Source of the DNA: G963663525 sp963663525
GTDB taxonomy: Bacteria > Myxococcota_A > SURF-8 > G963663525
DNA: 64,000 nt
Direction of reading: 5' to 3'
NCBI GenBank assembly: GCA_963663525.2
Contig: CAXXHC010000001.1
Location: 2,542,001 to 2,606,000 of the forward strand
Both the position numbers and the translations under genes were made by a program. This document shows positions 1-8,974 of the stretch, one piece after another (the stretch's first letter is position 1; each line of letters starts with the position of its first letter). The notes under the pieces were generated by a model. It was not told the DNA's origin. It ran no database searches and was given only the letters and a program-made list of their open reading frames with translations.

Positions 1-462
1 CGCGTGGTCCCCGGTGAATTTCCGGCGACCGTTTTCCACGATGCCGAGGTCCGCCGGGTGGACGTTCACGCCCACGAAGGCGCTCGTCAGTTTCTCGCTG
101 GCGATGGACATGTAGCCGCCGTAGGCCGCCACCTTCGCCTCGAAAAAGGCCAGCGCCTTGATCGTCTCCACGTCGTAGCGTTCGCGCAGCTTCATGTCGG
201 AGCGGGGACGCCCGCGCCGGGCGTAGTATGCGCCGATATCCCGGATGACGACCGGAAGGTCGTACTTGCGTCCGATGTGCACGGCCCGGCTGTCGGCGTT
301 GTCGCTGAACAGGGCCACGATGCTATAGGGGCTTTCGCCGCGTTCGCGTTCGAGCGCACCCTGATGTTCGAGAAGTTTGAGCAGGTTGGTGCCGGAGCCG
401 GACATCAGCCCGACCACGCGAAGTTGCCCGTCTTGGGGATCGTGAAACGGCCAGATCGTCAT
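1..462 (-). CDS. PurN-like formyltransferase, partial (3' end outside window)
   Basis: Reading the minus strand from ATG at 462 gives 154 open codons that run off the left edge. Near the N-terminus there is a glycine-rich nucleotide-type loop, GLMSGSGTNLLKLLE, and near the cut end NVHPADLGI. This is the Asn-x-His-Pro catalytic segment of 10-formyltetrahydrofolate-dependent formyltransferases (PurN/GART, Fmt N-terminal domain). The insert between them, with RYDVETIKAL and AYGGYMSIAS, is compatible with the PurN fold. Likely activity: formyl transfer from 10-formyl-THF, with GAR the default substrate but unproven. A GAGG ribosome site lies 9 nt before the ATG. It sits 29 nt downstream of thyX on the same strand, so the two folate-using genes are probably cotranscribed. 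purD and purE are 8 kb away on the other strand. Confidence 0.72.
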   Translation of the reverse strand, partial: MTIWPFHDPQDGQLRVVGLMSGSGTNLLKLLEHQGALERERGESPYSIVALFSDNADSRAVHIGRKYDLPVVIRDIGAYYARRGRPRSDMKLRERYDVETIKALAFFEAKVAAYGGYMSIASEKLTSAFVGVNVHPADLGIVENGRRKFTGDHA

Positions 463-491
463 AGGTCTACCTCGCTTCGAATCGTTCGGGG

Positions 492-1301
492 TCAGCCCTT
501 GGGGTCGATGCCGCACTCCTTGAGGATGTCCGGGTGGTCGGCGAGCAACTCGGCCAGACGGTCGGCCTGCTTTTGCGGAATGCCTTTCGCACCGAGCACG
601 TAGTCTTCGAACGCTTCCCAGGTCAGCGGTGCCACGGCCTTGACGCAGGTAGCCATCGCTTCGGCGTAGACCTGGATTTCCCGTTGCGCGTGAAAGTCCA
701 TGCGCAGGCGGATGAAGTGCAGGATGTTGCGAAGGTCGCTTTGCCAGTACCATTCCGTGTAGGTGTTGAGCGGCAGCACGACGCGGGCGACCTCGCGGGT
801 GATGCCTTTCTCGATCAGCTCGTGATAGGCCTTGAAGGCGGCCTTGCTGGCGGAGTCGATGGCCTGGGCGACTTCGCTGCGCAGTTCCGGGGGGACTTCT
901 TCCGACGAGCGTCCCTGGCGGTTATTCTTGGCCTGAAGGGCGATATCTTCCTCGGCGGGGACGTAGTATTCCTCCGGAAGTATCGAATATCTCCCGGAAA
1001 TTTCGTTGAGTCGCGCCGTCCGGTGGCGCACCCACTGCCGTGCGACGAAGATCGGCATCTTGGCGTGGAAGGTCAGAATCACCTGCTCGAAAGGCGACAT
1101 GTGCCCGTGGCGCAGCAGGTAGCGGATCAGGCCCCGATCCTCGTGGACGGTCTTCGTGCCCGGTCCGTAGGACACGCGGGCCGATTGCACGATGCGGGCG
1201 TCGCCGCCCATGTAATCGACCAGGCGCAGAAATCCGTGATCCAGTACGGGCAGTTTCTTTTCCAACAACTCGTCCGCGGCGGGAATGCTGGGGCGTTCCA
1301 T
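492..1301 (-). CDS. thyX: Flavin-dependent thymidylate synthase ThyX
   Basis: 269 residues. The ThyX signature RHRTARLNEIS is at residues 92-102, followed by GRY, and the C-terminal helix has the conserved RLRMDFHAQREIQ segment. ThyX methylates dUMP to dTMP using methylene-THF as carbon donor and reduced FAD as hydride carrier, in the cytoplasm; it releases THF rather than DHF. The start is supported by GGAGGT 6 nt before ATG. The protein is somewhat longer than typical ThyX (about 220-250 aa), with an extra C-terminal segment (KAVAPLTWEAFEDYVLGAKG). It probably shares a transcript with the downstream formyltransferase. Family assignment is firm. Confidence 0.95.
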   Translation of the reverse strand: MERPSIPAADELLEKKLPVLDHGFLRLVDYMGGDARIVQSARVSYGPGTKTVHEDRGLIRYLLRHGHMSPFEQVILTFHAKMPIFVARQWVRHRTARLNEISGRYSILPEEYYVPAEEDIALQAKNNRQGRSSEEVPPELRSEVAQAIDSASKAAFKAYHELIEKGITREVARVVLPLNTYTEWYWQSDLRNILHFIRLRMDFHAQREIQVYAEAMATCVKAVAPLTWEAFEDYVLGAKGIPQKQADRLAELLADHPDILKECGIDPKG

Positions 1302-1465
1302 GCGATACCTCCGGTTAAGGGTTTTATTTTGAATAGCACGTCGTGTGGGTCAGGTCAATCCGCAGTCGGACGGAAAAACCACGAAAAAACGATGAAGACC
1401 GAACATGCCGGAATCACTGGGAAAACCGCGCCAGTGCAAACGAACGGCACTTTTCGTGACGTTTC

Positions 1466-1726
1466 GTGCAGATTGGTGAAAAAACGTGCAGATTCGGAAC
1501 CACGAGCTTTGCGAGAGAAATTCGAGCTTTGCGAGACTTTTTGCCTAAAAAAGGCCGTTTTTGTCCAGTTGCTGTACACTTTTTTCTCGGTTACCCTCGA
1601 CTCGTTGCGAGAAAACCGATGGGGACTTTGGACGTTTCGTCACGGTTTGTCACGAGTTTTGCGGCATGGATCGAGCATGACGCGCGTTTGCATAAAATTG
1701 CATGAAATTTTGCTATATTCAATATA
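1466..1726 (+). repeat. Dispersed ~260-bp intergenic repeat, copy 1
   Basis: Non-coding stretch downstream of the divergent antiporter/thyX region. Its reverse complement is found, diverged by roughly 20%, at 34757-35020. Shared blocks include CGTGCAGATTCGGAACCACG, AAAAAGGCCGTTTTTGTCCA and ACTCGTTGCGAGAAAACCG. Few indels are needed to align the copies, and both end near ATATTCAATA. Reading frames in both copies are open in more than one frame, so coding is not demonstrated. Between the end of thyX and the next gene (1302-2151) I see only this repeat and the composite repeat that follows. Confidence 0.85.
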
Positions 1727-1842
1727 CTACATGGGTTTACGTGGCTCCGAAATGATTCGGATTTCTAGTGTTTTTAGGACGGGGTTCGTTGGGTGAAAGA
1801 GAGGAAAAGGCGGAAGGCGATACATGCGGGTGCATCCTAAAA

Positions 1843-2001
1843 AATTATCAGCATTTCGGACCCGAAGGGTCCAAGCGCCTCTCCCAGTGGGAAAGGCCGG
1901 TGCGAAGCACCGGGTGAGGGAATTTGCCCAATATGGAAAACCCTCACCCTCACCCTCTCCCACAGGGAGAGGGAATTTATATACAATATCAATGAGTTAC
2001 C
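1843..2001 (-). repeat. Composite palindromic repeat (CCCTCTCCC family), copy 1, inverted
   Basis: Two small palindromes, CTCTCCCAGTGGGAAAGGC and CCCTCTCCCACAGGGAGAGG, flank CCGGTGCGAAGCACCGG and CCCTCACCCTCACCC, with GGACCCGAAGGGTCC at one end. The same module occurs at 3366, 11505 and 31765; this copy is inverted. The flank ATATCAATGAGTTACC matches, inverted, the flank at 11505, so the unit extends beyond the palindromes. Intergenic REP-like sequence; no coding content. Confidence 0.88.
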
Positions 2002-2151
2002 ACGTTGCATCGTCGAATGCTCATTGCGCCATTTTAGTATGCACCTGATGCATACCCTACATGAAATTCATGCTGGCAAAACGACCGAAATCCCGGTATA
2101 CAAAGAACAAGCACCGAGCATTCATTCCCGTTTCTAGGATCGGAAAAACCA

Positions 2152-3261
2152 TTGTTCAGAACCCTTCTTAAACTTCCGCCCGTGGTGTGGATGAAACGAG
2201 AATATCCCCTGCCTCCGTGGGTGGGGCTCGTGTTTCTCGTGGCCATCGCCCTCATGGCCTTCGGATTGGAAACCGCCGGATGGCTGCTGGCCGGTTTCTT
2301 TTTCCTCATTTCCAGTGCGGACTGGCTGGTCGAGGCCGCCGAAAAAGTGGGGAGGGCGCTCAACATATCGGCCTTGACCATCGGCCTGACCATTGTCGCC
2401 TTCGGCACCAGTGCGCCGGAGTTGATCGTCAACTTCATCGCGGCGGTGAAAGGCCACGCCGGGATCACCATCGGCGACATACTAGGCAGCAATATCGTCA
2501 ATATCTGCGGCGGCATCGGCATTGCGGCGCTGGTCGTGGCGGTGACGATCCGCCGATCCACGGCGCGCGTGGAGTTGCCGTTTCTGATGGGCGGTACGGC
2601 GCTGCTGTTTCTCGTGGTGTTCGATTTTACCGACCCGATCGGCGGGCAGCACGTGTTGAGCCGCTATGGCGGAATATGGCTCCTGGCCGGATTTCTTGCC
2701 TATCTCGGGTACGTCTACTGGTTTCAGATCCGAAAACACCGTGCCGAAGCACCGCCGGAAACCCCCGAAGAGCGCCACGCACGCCTCGAAGCCTTGCCGC
2801 GCTCGGTCGTCAAGTTGTTGATTTCCATCGTACTTTTGTACTTCAGCGGAGAGATCATCGTCAGCCGCTCGGTGAGCCTGGCGCAGTCTTTCGGCATCAA
2901 GCAGTCGATCATCGGTGCCACCATCGTCGCAATCGGCACATCGGTGCCCGACGTCACCGCCTCGATTCTCGCGGCGATCAAGGGCAAGCATGACATCGCC
3001 GTCGGCAACATCGTGGGCAGCAACACGTTCAATACGCTGTGGGTGCTAGGCGTGTCGGCGGTCGTGGCCCCGGCGTCGTTGCCATTTATGGATGGATTGT
3101 TCGTCGATTTCACGATTATGGCCGTGCTGACGTTGTATTTCTTCCTCGTCGCGCTGGCTCGCAGGAAGATCGTGCGTATCGACGGAATTATAATGGTGCT
3201 GGCCTACGTGGGATACATAATCTACCTATTTATCAATGCCGGAACGGGTAGCGGGCATTAG
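2152..3261 (+). CDS. Ca2+/Na+ antiporter, CaCA family (YrbG-like)
   Basis: 369 residues from TTG at 2152 (AGGA 11 nt upstream); ATG at 2191 is an alternative giving 356. It contains the two inverted alpha-repeats of cation/Ca2+ exchangers: the first has TIVAFGTSAPELIVN followed by GDILGSNIVN, the second TIVAIGTSVPDVTAS followed by GNIVGSNTFNT. About ten hydrophobic segments surround them, with a charged cytoplasmic loop (RKHRAEAPPETPEERHAR) in the middle. The acidic and Asn residues of the repeats bind the ions. Role: inner-membrane calcium (or other cation) export coupled to Na+ or H+ entry. It stands alone between repeat-rich intergenic regions. Confidence 0.9.
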   Translation: MFRTLLKLPPVVWMKREYPLPPWVGLVFLVAIALMAFGLETAGWLLAGFFFLISSADWLVEAAEKVGRALNISALTIGLTIVAFGTSAPELIVNFIAAVKGHAGITIGDILGSNIVNICGGIGIAALVVAVTIRRSTARVELPFLMGGTALLFLVVFDFTDPIGGQHVLSRYGGIWLLAGFLAYLGYVYWFQIRKHRAEAPPETPEERHARLEALPRSVVKLLISIVLLYFSGEIIVSRSVSLAQSFGIKQSIIGATIVAIGTSVPDVTASILAAIKGKHDIAVGNIVGSNTFNTLWVLGVSAVVAPASLPFMDGLFVDFTIMAVLTLYFFLVALARRKIVRIDGIIMVLAYVGYIIYLFINAGTGSGH

Positions 3262-3283
3262 GTCGAACCGTAGAAAAGTTGGC

Positions 3284-3356
3284 ATAGGTCGGGTGATTTT
3301 CACCCGGCAATTTTCTAAAAAGCTCCTTTGTGTCGGGTGAAATCACCCGACCTACT
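3284..3356. repeat. Double-hairpin REP-like repeat (GGTCGGGTGA family), intact copy
   Basis: Two hairpins, GGTCGGGTGATTTTCACCCGGC at about 3286 and GTCGGGTGAAATCACCCGAC at 3332, are separated by an AT-rich spacer. Related sequence lies at 20222-20463, where a 180-bp element is inserted, and at 26004-26029. It lies just after the antiporter stop codon. The stems could act as a weak terminator but lack a T tract. Confidence 0.85.
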
Positions 3357-3365
3357 ACTACTACT

Positions 3366-3483
3366 GTTATCCCCTCTCCCTTTGGGAGAGGGTTAGGGTG
3401 AGGGAAAACAAAAACTTCCCCTCACCCGGTGCTGAAGCACCGGCCTCTCCCAATGGGAGAGGCAATCGGACCCTGCGGGTCCA
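3366..3483 (+). repeat. Composite palindromic repeat (CCCTCTCCC family), copy 2
   Basis: CCCTCTCCCTTTGGGAGAGG, then GTTAGGGTGAGGG, an A-rich spacer, CCCTCACCCGGTGCTGAAGC, CCTCTCCCAATGGGAGAGGC and GGACCCTGCGGGTCC. Same architecture as the copies at 1843 (inverted), 11505 and 31765. Located immediately before the transglutaminase-like gene. Confidence 0.9.
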
Positions 3484-3551
3484 TTACACATTTGTACTTT
3501 TTTCATTTCCGCTCGTCTGAGATTGAAGAAAAGAAAACGTTAGGAGTCGGA

Positions 3552-5054
3552 ATGCCTGGAACGAACCACGCTGGAATAAAACGCATTTTTCGGAACGTTT
3601 TCCCGTTGGAAGTTCTCGCCGTATTTCTCGTAATTACGATGAGTTACAGTGTCTCAGACGCGCGAACTGACCGTTCGGACGCCGTGCGCGCCGTTTGCGG
3701 GACGATCGAAAACGAGCACTGGTTGGGGTTGTATCTCTATGGCGGAAAAGTGGGCTGGATGCGCCAGCAGTGTCGCATCGAAGGCCGCACGGCGGTGATG
3801 GAAGCGAAGCTTGAATACACGTTGAACGTGATGGGAAAGCAGTTGCAACTGGCGCAGGACGACAAACGGATCTACGACCTTTCCACCGGGGACGTGCTTT
3901 CCATCGAATTCAGCACCAGCGGCGGGATGGGCACGCAGTCCGTCAAAGGACACAAACAAGGCAACGGGTTTCAACTGGAAATCAATCTCGGTGGGCAGGT
4001 GAATCGCAAAACCCTTCCTTACGCTCCCGAAAACCTCGTGGAAGTCAGCCAGGCGCCGTTGGGTATCATGGCCGGGGAGGTGCAGAAGGGCTGGTCGGCG
4101 CGGCTGCGGACCTTCGATCCCAACAGCCAGCAGGTATTGATGATGGACACCCGCGTGGTGGCGGTCGAGGACGTCGCGATTCAGGGCGTGCAGAACCGCC
4201 AGTACGTGTTCGAAGAAAACATTCCGGCGATGTCGCTGAAATCTCAGTCGGTGTACGACCACCTCGGACGTCTGGCCTTCACCCGCATCGGGGGAATGAT
4301 CGAGGCGAAATGGGAAAACCGCGAGGAAGCTACAAGCGGCGCGCAGGCTCGCGATTTCCTGCTCATGAGCATGTTGACGCCGGACAAACCGGTGCGCGAT
4401 CCGAAGGGGCGTAACAGCCTGAAATTGCTTGTGTTGGGTATGGACGAGGTACCCGACGGCGCACGGGACGAGCGGCAGAAATGGACTCGTGTCGGTCCGG
4501 ACTGGCGCGTGACGATCAACAGGGATCGGCTTCCTTCTTCTTCGGCTCCGTTGCGCGATCCGAAACGTTTCGCACCGTGGCTCGAAGCCAACCCCGACAT
4601 TCAAAGCGAGCACCCCGACATTACGGCGGCGGCGCTGGAAATTTCCCTGGGACAACGCGACCCGGTGGCGAAAGTGCGCAAAATTCTCGAATGGCTGGAC
4701 GGAAACATCGCGAAGGTATACAGTCCGGAATTCTCGAACGCGCTCGATACCTTTCGCAACCGCCGGGGGGACTGCGGGGAATTCTCGGCGCTGTTCGTGG
4801 CGCTGGCGCGGGCGATGGGGATTCCGGCCCGCCCGATTTACGGGATGGCCTATTTGGAGTCCGGCGGCAACGGGCGCTTCGGCTATCACGCCTGGGCCGA
4901 AGTCTGGCTGGGACGCTGGGTGACGGTCGATCCCATCTGGGGACAATTCCCCGTGGATGCCACGCATCTGGCGCTTTCGCGCGGGGATCTGGCCTCCCGG
5001 ATGAAGATCGCCGGGCTGATTACGCGGATACGTGGGATCAAAGTGGAGAACTGA
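3552..5054 (+). CDS. Exported transglutaminase-like superfamily protein
   Basis: 500 residues from ATG 3552, chosen because AGGAG lies 5-6 nt before it and a signal peptide follows immediately (hydrophobic stretch VFPLEVLAVFLVITM, likely cleavage after SDA). The C-terminal third is a transglutaminase-like core with a Cys-His-Asp triad: C408 in GDCGEFS, H446 in YHAWAEVW, D460 in VDPIWGQ. The N-terminal ~300 residues are a beta-rich region of unknown function. Bacterial members usually act as papain-like proteases or crosslinkers on peptides; the substrate cannot be told here. Location: periplasm or outside. The next gene (YchF-like) starts 44 nt downstream with its own ribosome site. Confidence 0.82.
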   Translation: MPGTNHAGIKRIFRNVFPLEVLAVFLVITMSYSVSDARTDRSDAVRAVCGTIENEHWLGLYLYGGKVGWMRQQCRIEGRTAVMEAKLEYTLNVMGKQLQLAQDDKRIYDLSTGDVLSIEFSTSGGMGTQSVKGHKQGNGFQLEINLGGQVNRKTLPYAPENLVEVSQAPLGIMAGEVQKGWSARLRTFDPNSQQVLMMDTRVVAVEDVAIQGVQNRQYVFEENIPAMSLKSQSVYDHLGRLAFTRIGGMIEAKWENREEATSGAQARDFLLMSMLTPDKPVRDPKGRNSLKLLVLGMDEVPDGARDERQKWTRVGPDWRVTINRDRLPSSSAPLRDPKRFAPWLEANPDIQSEHPDITAAALEISLGQRDPVAKVRKILEWLDGNIAKVYSPEFSNALDTFRNRRGDCGEFSALFVALARAMGIPARPIYGMAYLESGGNGRFGYHAWAEVWLGRWVTVDPIWGQFPVDATHLALSRGDLASRMKIAGLITRIRGIKVEN

Positions 5055-5098
5055 TCGCCGGTTTGTGGACCGCGAAGTTCAAAGAGAGGAAATACGAA

Positions 5099-6154
5099 AT
5101 GAAAGTCGGTATCGTTGGGTTCAGAGGTTCGGGAAAAACCACGGTTTTCAATGCCTTGACCGGGTTGAACGCCGAAACCGGAGGGTTCTCCTCTGCCGAC
5201 AAGACCAACCTCGGCAACATCAAGGTGCCCGACGAGCGCGTGCAGACGCTCTCGGAGATCTACCAACCGAAGAAGACGATTTATGCCGAGGTGCAGTTCG
5301 CGGACCTCGCCGGAACGACTCCCGAAGCGGGCGGCAAGGGCTTTTCGTCCCAGATGCTGGCCGAAATGCGCAACGCGGATGCGTTGGTGCACGTGGCGCG
5401 GGATTTCGACAACCCCGCCTTGAGTCGTGCCCGCGATCCGGAAGGCGACGCCGAACGCTTCAACTCGGAACTGGTGCTGGCGGATCTGATGGTGGTGGAA
5501 AAGCGCCTGGAGCGCCTGCACAAGGAAGGCAAAAAGGACCGGGAGACCGAGCTGTTCGAGCGCATCGTCGCGCATCTGGAGGAAGACCTTCCCCTGCGCA
5601 CGATGGAGATGGACGAAGCCGAGGAGAAGCAGCTTTCCTCCTATGCATTTTTGTCGCGCAAGCCCTTGCTTTTACTGGTAAATACCACCGACGACAAGGC
5701 CTCCGGGGAGGTGTCCGAGGCACTGGTCGGCATTTCCGAAAAGCATCGGAATCCGCTGTTCGTGATGAGCGCACAGGTGGAAATGGAACTCAACGACCTG
5801 GACGAAGACGACAAAAAGGACTTTCTGTCCGACCTCGGTCTGGAAGAGCCCGCCCGGCTGCGTTTCATCAAGACCGTGTACGCGATGCTGGACCTGATTT
5901 CCTTCCTCACGGTGGGTAAGGACGAGGTGCGAGCCTGGACGATTCGGCGGGGGACTCCGGCGGTCAAGGCGGCGGGTAAGATCCATTCCGACATCGAACG
6001 GGGATTCATCCGGGCCGAAGTGATCGACTGGCGGGCGCTTGTCGAAACCGATGGAAATGAAGCCAAGTGCCGGGAGATGGGGAAAATGCGGCTGGAAGGC
6101 AAGGAATACGTGATTCTGGACGGCGAGGTGGCACATTTTCGTTTCAACGTCTAA
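5099..6154 (+). CDS. ychF: YchF/OLA1-family ribosome-associated P-loop ATPase
   Basis: 351 residues. Start at ATG 5099 with GAGAGGA upstream. The N-terminal P-loop is GFRGSGKTTVFNALTG. The G3-like segment is DLAGTTPEAG; a coiled-coil region (residues ~115-180, VVEKRLERLHKEGKK) interrupts the GTPase fold as in YchF. The C-terminus is a TGS-like domain (TVGKDEVRAWTIRRGTPAVKAAG through EGKEYVILDGEVAHFRFNV). The usual NKxD specificity motif is replaced by NTTDD, consistent with the ATP preference of this family. YchF binds ribosomes and influences translation initiation and the oxidative stress response in other bacteria. The protein matches the shorter subfamily found in Deltaproteobacteria-like genomes. 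Confidence 0.87.
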   Translation: MKVGIVGFRGSGKTTVFNALTGLNAETGGFSSADKTNLGNIKVPDERVQTLSEIYQPKKTIYAEVQFADLAGTTPEAGGKGFSSQMLAEMRNADALVHVARDFDNPALSRARDPEGDAERFNSELVLADLMVVEKRLERLHKEGKKDRETELFERIVAHLEEDLPLRTMEMDEAEEKQLSSYAFLSRKPLLLLVNTTDDKASGEVSEALVGISEKHRNPLFVMSAQVEMELNDLDEDDKKDFLSDLGLEEPARLRFIKTVYAMLDLISFLTVGKDEVRAWTIRRGTPAVKAAGKIHSDIERGFIRAEVIDWRALVETDGNEAKCREMGKMRLEGKEYVILDGEVAHFRFNV

Positions 6155-6407
6155 GAGAGAGCTTTTCCCGAAGCGGGATGTGTTGGCAAATGGCCGAAGG
6201 ATTCGTGTTTCGTTGATTGTTGCGAATCGTTCCGTTTTGTGCTTTTCTAGTAAAACAAACAAGCAATCCGCCGGGAATCTTGCTTTTTAAGCTCCGAATC
6301 GGCGGCGTTTTTCGACTGAAGGCAGGTGGCCGCGTCGGATGCGTGCCTCGTAAACCATGAAATTCGCCGGGATTTTCGCCCGGAAACCGGAAAGAGTGTG
6401 GGGAACG

Positions 6408-8873
6408 ATGAAAGCCAAGTGTTATTACTGCCAAGCCAGATTCCGTTTCGATGAGGCCAAGATCCAGACGCGGGCGGTCATCACCTGTCCATCCTGCGGC
6501 AAAAAGAATCTGCTGGAGCAGAAGCCCAACTCAGCGGAGCCGGACTTTTTCATCCTTCCCTACGAAAAAGGGGAAAAGGACAAAACCCCGGAATCCTATC
6601 GCCAGGCCGAAAGTCGCAAAACCGGCAAAACCGTCACGTTGACCGCCACGGGTGATAGCCAGGTTCTGGAACTGGACGACGAAAAGGAAATCAAACCGGC
6701 CCTGCGCGAGGGGGAGCGGCGGCACGCCGCGCCCGAGCCCGAACCGAAAAAAGAAGAGAAACTCAGCAAAGAGCAACTCGAAGCTGCCAAAGCTCAAGTC
6801 CCTGAAAAGACTGAGGAAAAAGCGGAGACGGAGAAACAGGCCCAGGCGGTCCAAACCGCCGAGCGCGTCAAGGAAAAGCTGGAGCAGGCCCGGAGAGCGC
6901 CCGCGCCGGGAACGGATAAGCACTACGATCCCCGCCTGCAACGGCAACTGGCCCGTTCCATGGGATGGGACAAGCGCTACTTGTATTCCGCGCTGGGACT
7001 TCTCGTGCTGATCGTCGCAGTGCTGGTGTTTGGTTCCGTGGGAGACGACAAAGACAAGCCTGAGGATAAAACCGTCGGCAACCAGGAAGGCTTGCAGGTC
7101 ATCGAGGAACTAAAAGCCAAGTATCCCAGTGTAGATCCGAAGAAAAACTATCTCGACGAAGGTCTGCAGGCGCTGACCCTCGACACTCCGGACGGTTATA
7201 AAACAGCCATTGATTCTCTGGCGAGGGCGATGATTGTCAATCCACTTGACGATCAGGCCATTGCAGGATACGTGGAGGCGCTGATTCTGTCCGGGAAGTC
7301 GCTCGACGATGTGGACGAACGCCGGAAGATCATCGATCTTTTGTCTCATGCCTTCGATGCGAGCAAAGATCCCTCGGCGGTCTACCGGGCGAAAACCCGC
7401 TATTTCCTTGCCACCGGACAGTTGCAAAAAGCCGTTGCCGAGGTGGAAAAAGCCTTGAAACGCCACCCCGACGATGTGGAGAACCAGGCATTGCAGGCCC
7501 GCACCGAACTGCCCACCGATCCATCTATGGCGGTGAAAATTCTGGACGTGCTGCATCGCGCGGGAACGTTACCCCGGCGCGCCTACTCCGTGTTGGCCGA
7601 AGCCCATGAAAAGACAGGGAATTTCTATCAGGCCGCCGAGGTGCTGGAGGAACGCGGGAAGATCGAAGCTAGGTATTGCTCGAATTGTCTGCATCTGGGG
7701 CAGTTGTACAAGTCGGTTTCCCAGTACGAAAAAGCCTTGCGAGTGTTCAATAAGTTGAATGGGGCGAAGTCTTCTTCCCCGGATGGTCTTTTGGGAGTGG
7801 CGGAGGTCCAATTCCTCATGGGCAACCCGCTGGAAGAAATCCTGCATTCGCTGGAATCCATCTCCGATGCAAGGTTGCAAAGCTTTTCCAGGGAAGACCG
7901 TGGCCGCACCATGATCGCCAAAACCCATTATCAAATCCTGTCCGGCGATTTCGATGGCGCATTGCGCAGCAATCTGGAGGCGCGGTCCGCCCTGCCGTTC
8001 GACTCTCGCGCCCAGTATCATTACGTATTGCTCGGAGCCCTGGGAAAACTGGGCGAGGGAGCGATTTCGGACGAATTGGACAGCATGGCCTCGGGACTTA
8101 CGCGGGACGATCCCCAGAATCCGGCGACGTGGTGGGTTCGTGGGATGCTGGCCTGGAGACACGAAGATTTCAAGCAAACCCTTGAATTTCTTACGAGATC
8201 CGTGAAACTCGATGAAACTTATCTTCCCGCCGTAACGGCCATCGCCCGTTTTTACCTGGGTATCCACGAGCCGATGAAGGCCATGCAGCATCTTTCGCAG
8301 TTGGGCAAGGCCGATCCCATCGATATCGAGGATCTGCCGTCTCGCGGCTATTATACCGGGGTGATCCACGAGCCGAAGGGGCTGATCGATGCGGTCAAAG
8401 GCATTCCGAAAAACGTGATCGACCAGGATCTTAAGTATTTCCTCCTGGGGGTGTATTCCTACTATCTCGGAGATATCGACGGGGCGCAGTATTATTTCCG
8501 CACCGTGTTCAAGAACGACCGCGAGCACGCGCGTGCGCGCCTGTTCATGGGATATACCTACCTGCAACAGGAAAAATTCGACCAGGCGCGGGAAGAAGCG
8601 ATGGTCGTGCTGGAGAAAAATCCGAAGAACGCACGGGTCGCGTACTTGATCGCTTTAAGCTTCGTCCGGCGGGGAGAGGACGAACAGTCGCAACGCAGCC
8701 TGGAACGCCTGTTGGACCAGTTCCCGCACTACGTGGCACCGATGACGGACATGGCCCGGATTTTCCTGCGGCAAAATCGCTTGATCGACGCCCAGGAATA
8801 TGCCAAAAAAGCCTACCAGCTTTTGCCGGATTCTCGCCGGGTGAAGGCGGTGCGGTACCTGGTGAAAAGCTAG
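6408..8873 (+). CDS. Zinc-ribbon, single-span membrane TPR protein
   Basis: 821 residues. ATG 6408 is chosen over an upstream in-frame ATG because it is preceded by GGGGA and starts directly with an MJ0042-type zinc ribbon (CYYC at residues 5-8, CPSC at 27-30). A charged Lys/Glu-rich linker (about 50-165) leads to one transmembrane segment at about 191-210 (YLYSALGLLVLIVAVLVFG). The rest (about 220-821) is helical TPR repeats, for example AKTRYFLATGQLQKAVAEVEKAL and RARLFMGYTYLQQEKFDQ. The ribbon is predicted cytoplasmic and the TPR array extracytoplasmic. This architecture is common in Myxococcota-like genomes, often near gliding, secretion or cell-envelope genes, but no function is assigned. 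No obvious operon partner. Confidence 0.75.
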   Translation: MKAKCYYCQARFRFDEAKIQTRAVITCPSCGKKNLLEQKPNSAEPDFFILPYEKGEKDKTPESYRQAESRKTGKTVTLTATGDSQVLELDDEKEIKPALREGERRHAAPEPEPKKEEKLSKEQLEAAKAQVPEKTEEKAETEKQAQAVQTAERVKEKLEQARRAPAPGTDKHYDPRLQRQLARSMGWDKRYLYSALGLLVLIVAVLVFGSVGDDKDKPEDKTVGNQEGLQVIEELKAKYPSVDPKKNYLDEGLQALTLDTPDGYKTAIDSLARAMIVNPLDDQAIAGYVEALILSGKSLDDVDERRKIIDLLSHAFDASKDPSAVYRAKTRYFLATGQLQKAVAEVEKALKRHPDDVENQALQARTELPTDPSMAVKILDVLHRAGTLPRRAYSVLAEAHEKTGNFYQAAEVLEERGKIEARYCSNCLHLGQLYKSVSQYEKALRVFNKLNGAKSSSPDGLLGVAEVQFLMGNPLEEILHSLESISDARLQSFSREDRGRTMIAKTHYQILSGDFDGALRSNLEARSALPFDSRAQYHYVLLGALGKLGEGAISDELDSMASGLTRDDPQNPATWWVRGMLAWRHEDFKQTLEFLTRSVKLDETYLPAVTAIARFYLGIHEPMKAMQHLSQLGKADPIDIEDLPSRGYYTGVIHEPKGLIDAVKGIPKNVIDQDLKYFLLGVYSYYLGDIDGAQYYFRTVFKNDREHARARLFMGYTYLQQEKFDQAREEAMVVLEKNPKNARVAYLIALSFVRRGEDEQSQRSLERLLDQFPHYVAPMTDMARIFLRQNRLIDAQEYAKKAYQLLPDSRRVKAVRYLVKS

Positions 8874-8974
8874 GCCGTTCCGCGATGGCGTGTACGCTCC
8901 ATAAGTCAGAGCGCCGCGCCGGATACCCCGTTTCGCGAGAAACCGTTGAAACCAACCCACGATCAGGAGGTACC

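Noticed and set aside
1466..1705. Repeat ORF as a conserved small protein
   Set aside because: Similarity to the copy at 34813-35121 holds in more than one frame and there is no conserved start or ribosome site, so DNA-level identity explains it.
534..1796. 420-codon plus-strand ORF opposite thyX
   Set aside because: Antisense to a clear ThyX gene; composition is the shadow of its codons and it runs on into a repeat.
1853..1990. GGGTTAGGG-type telomere-like sequence in the composite repeat
   Set aside because: Short, single copies of TTAGGGTGAGGG inside a REP-like unit; not a tandem array.
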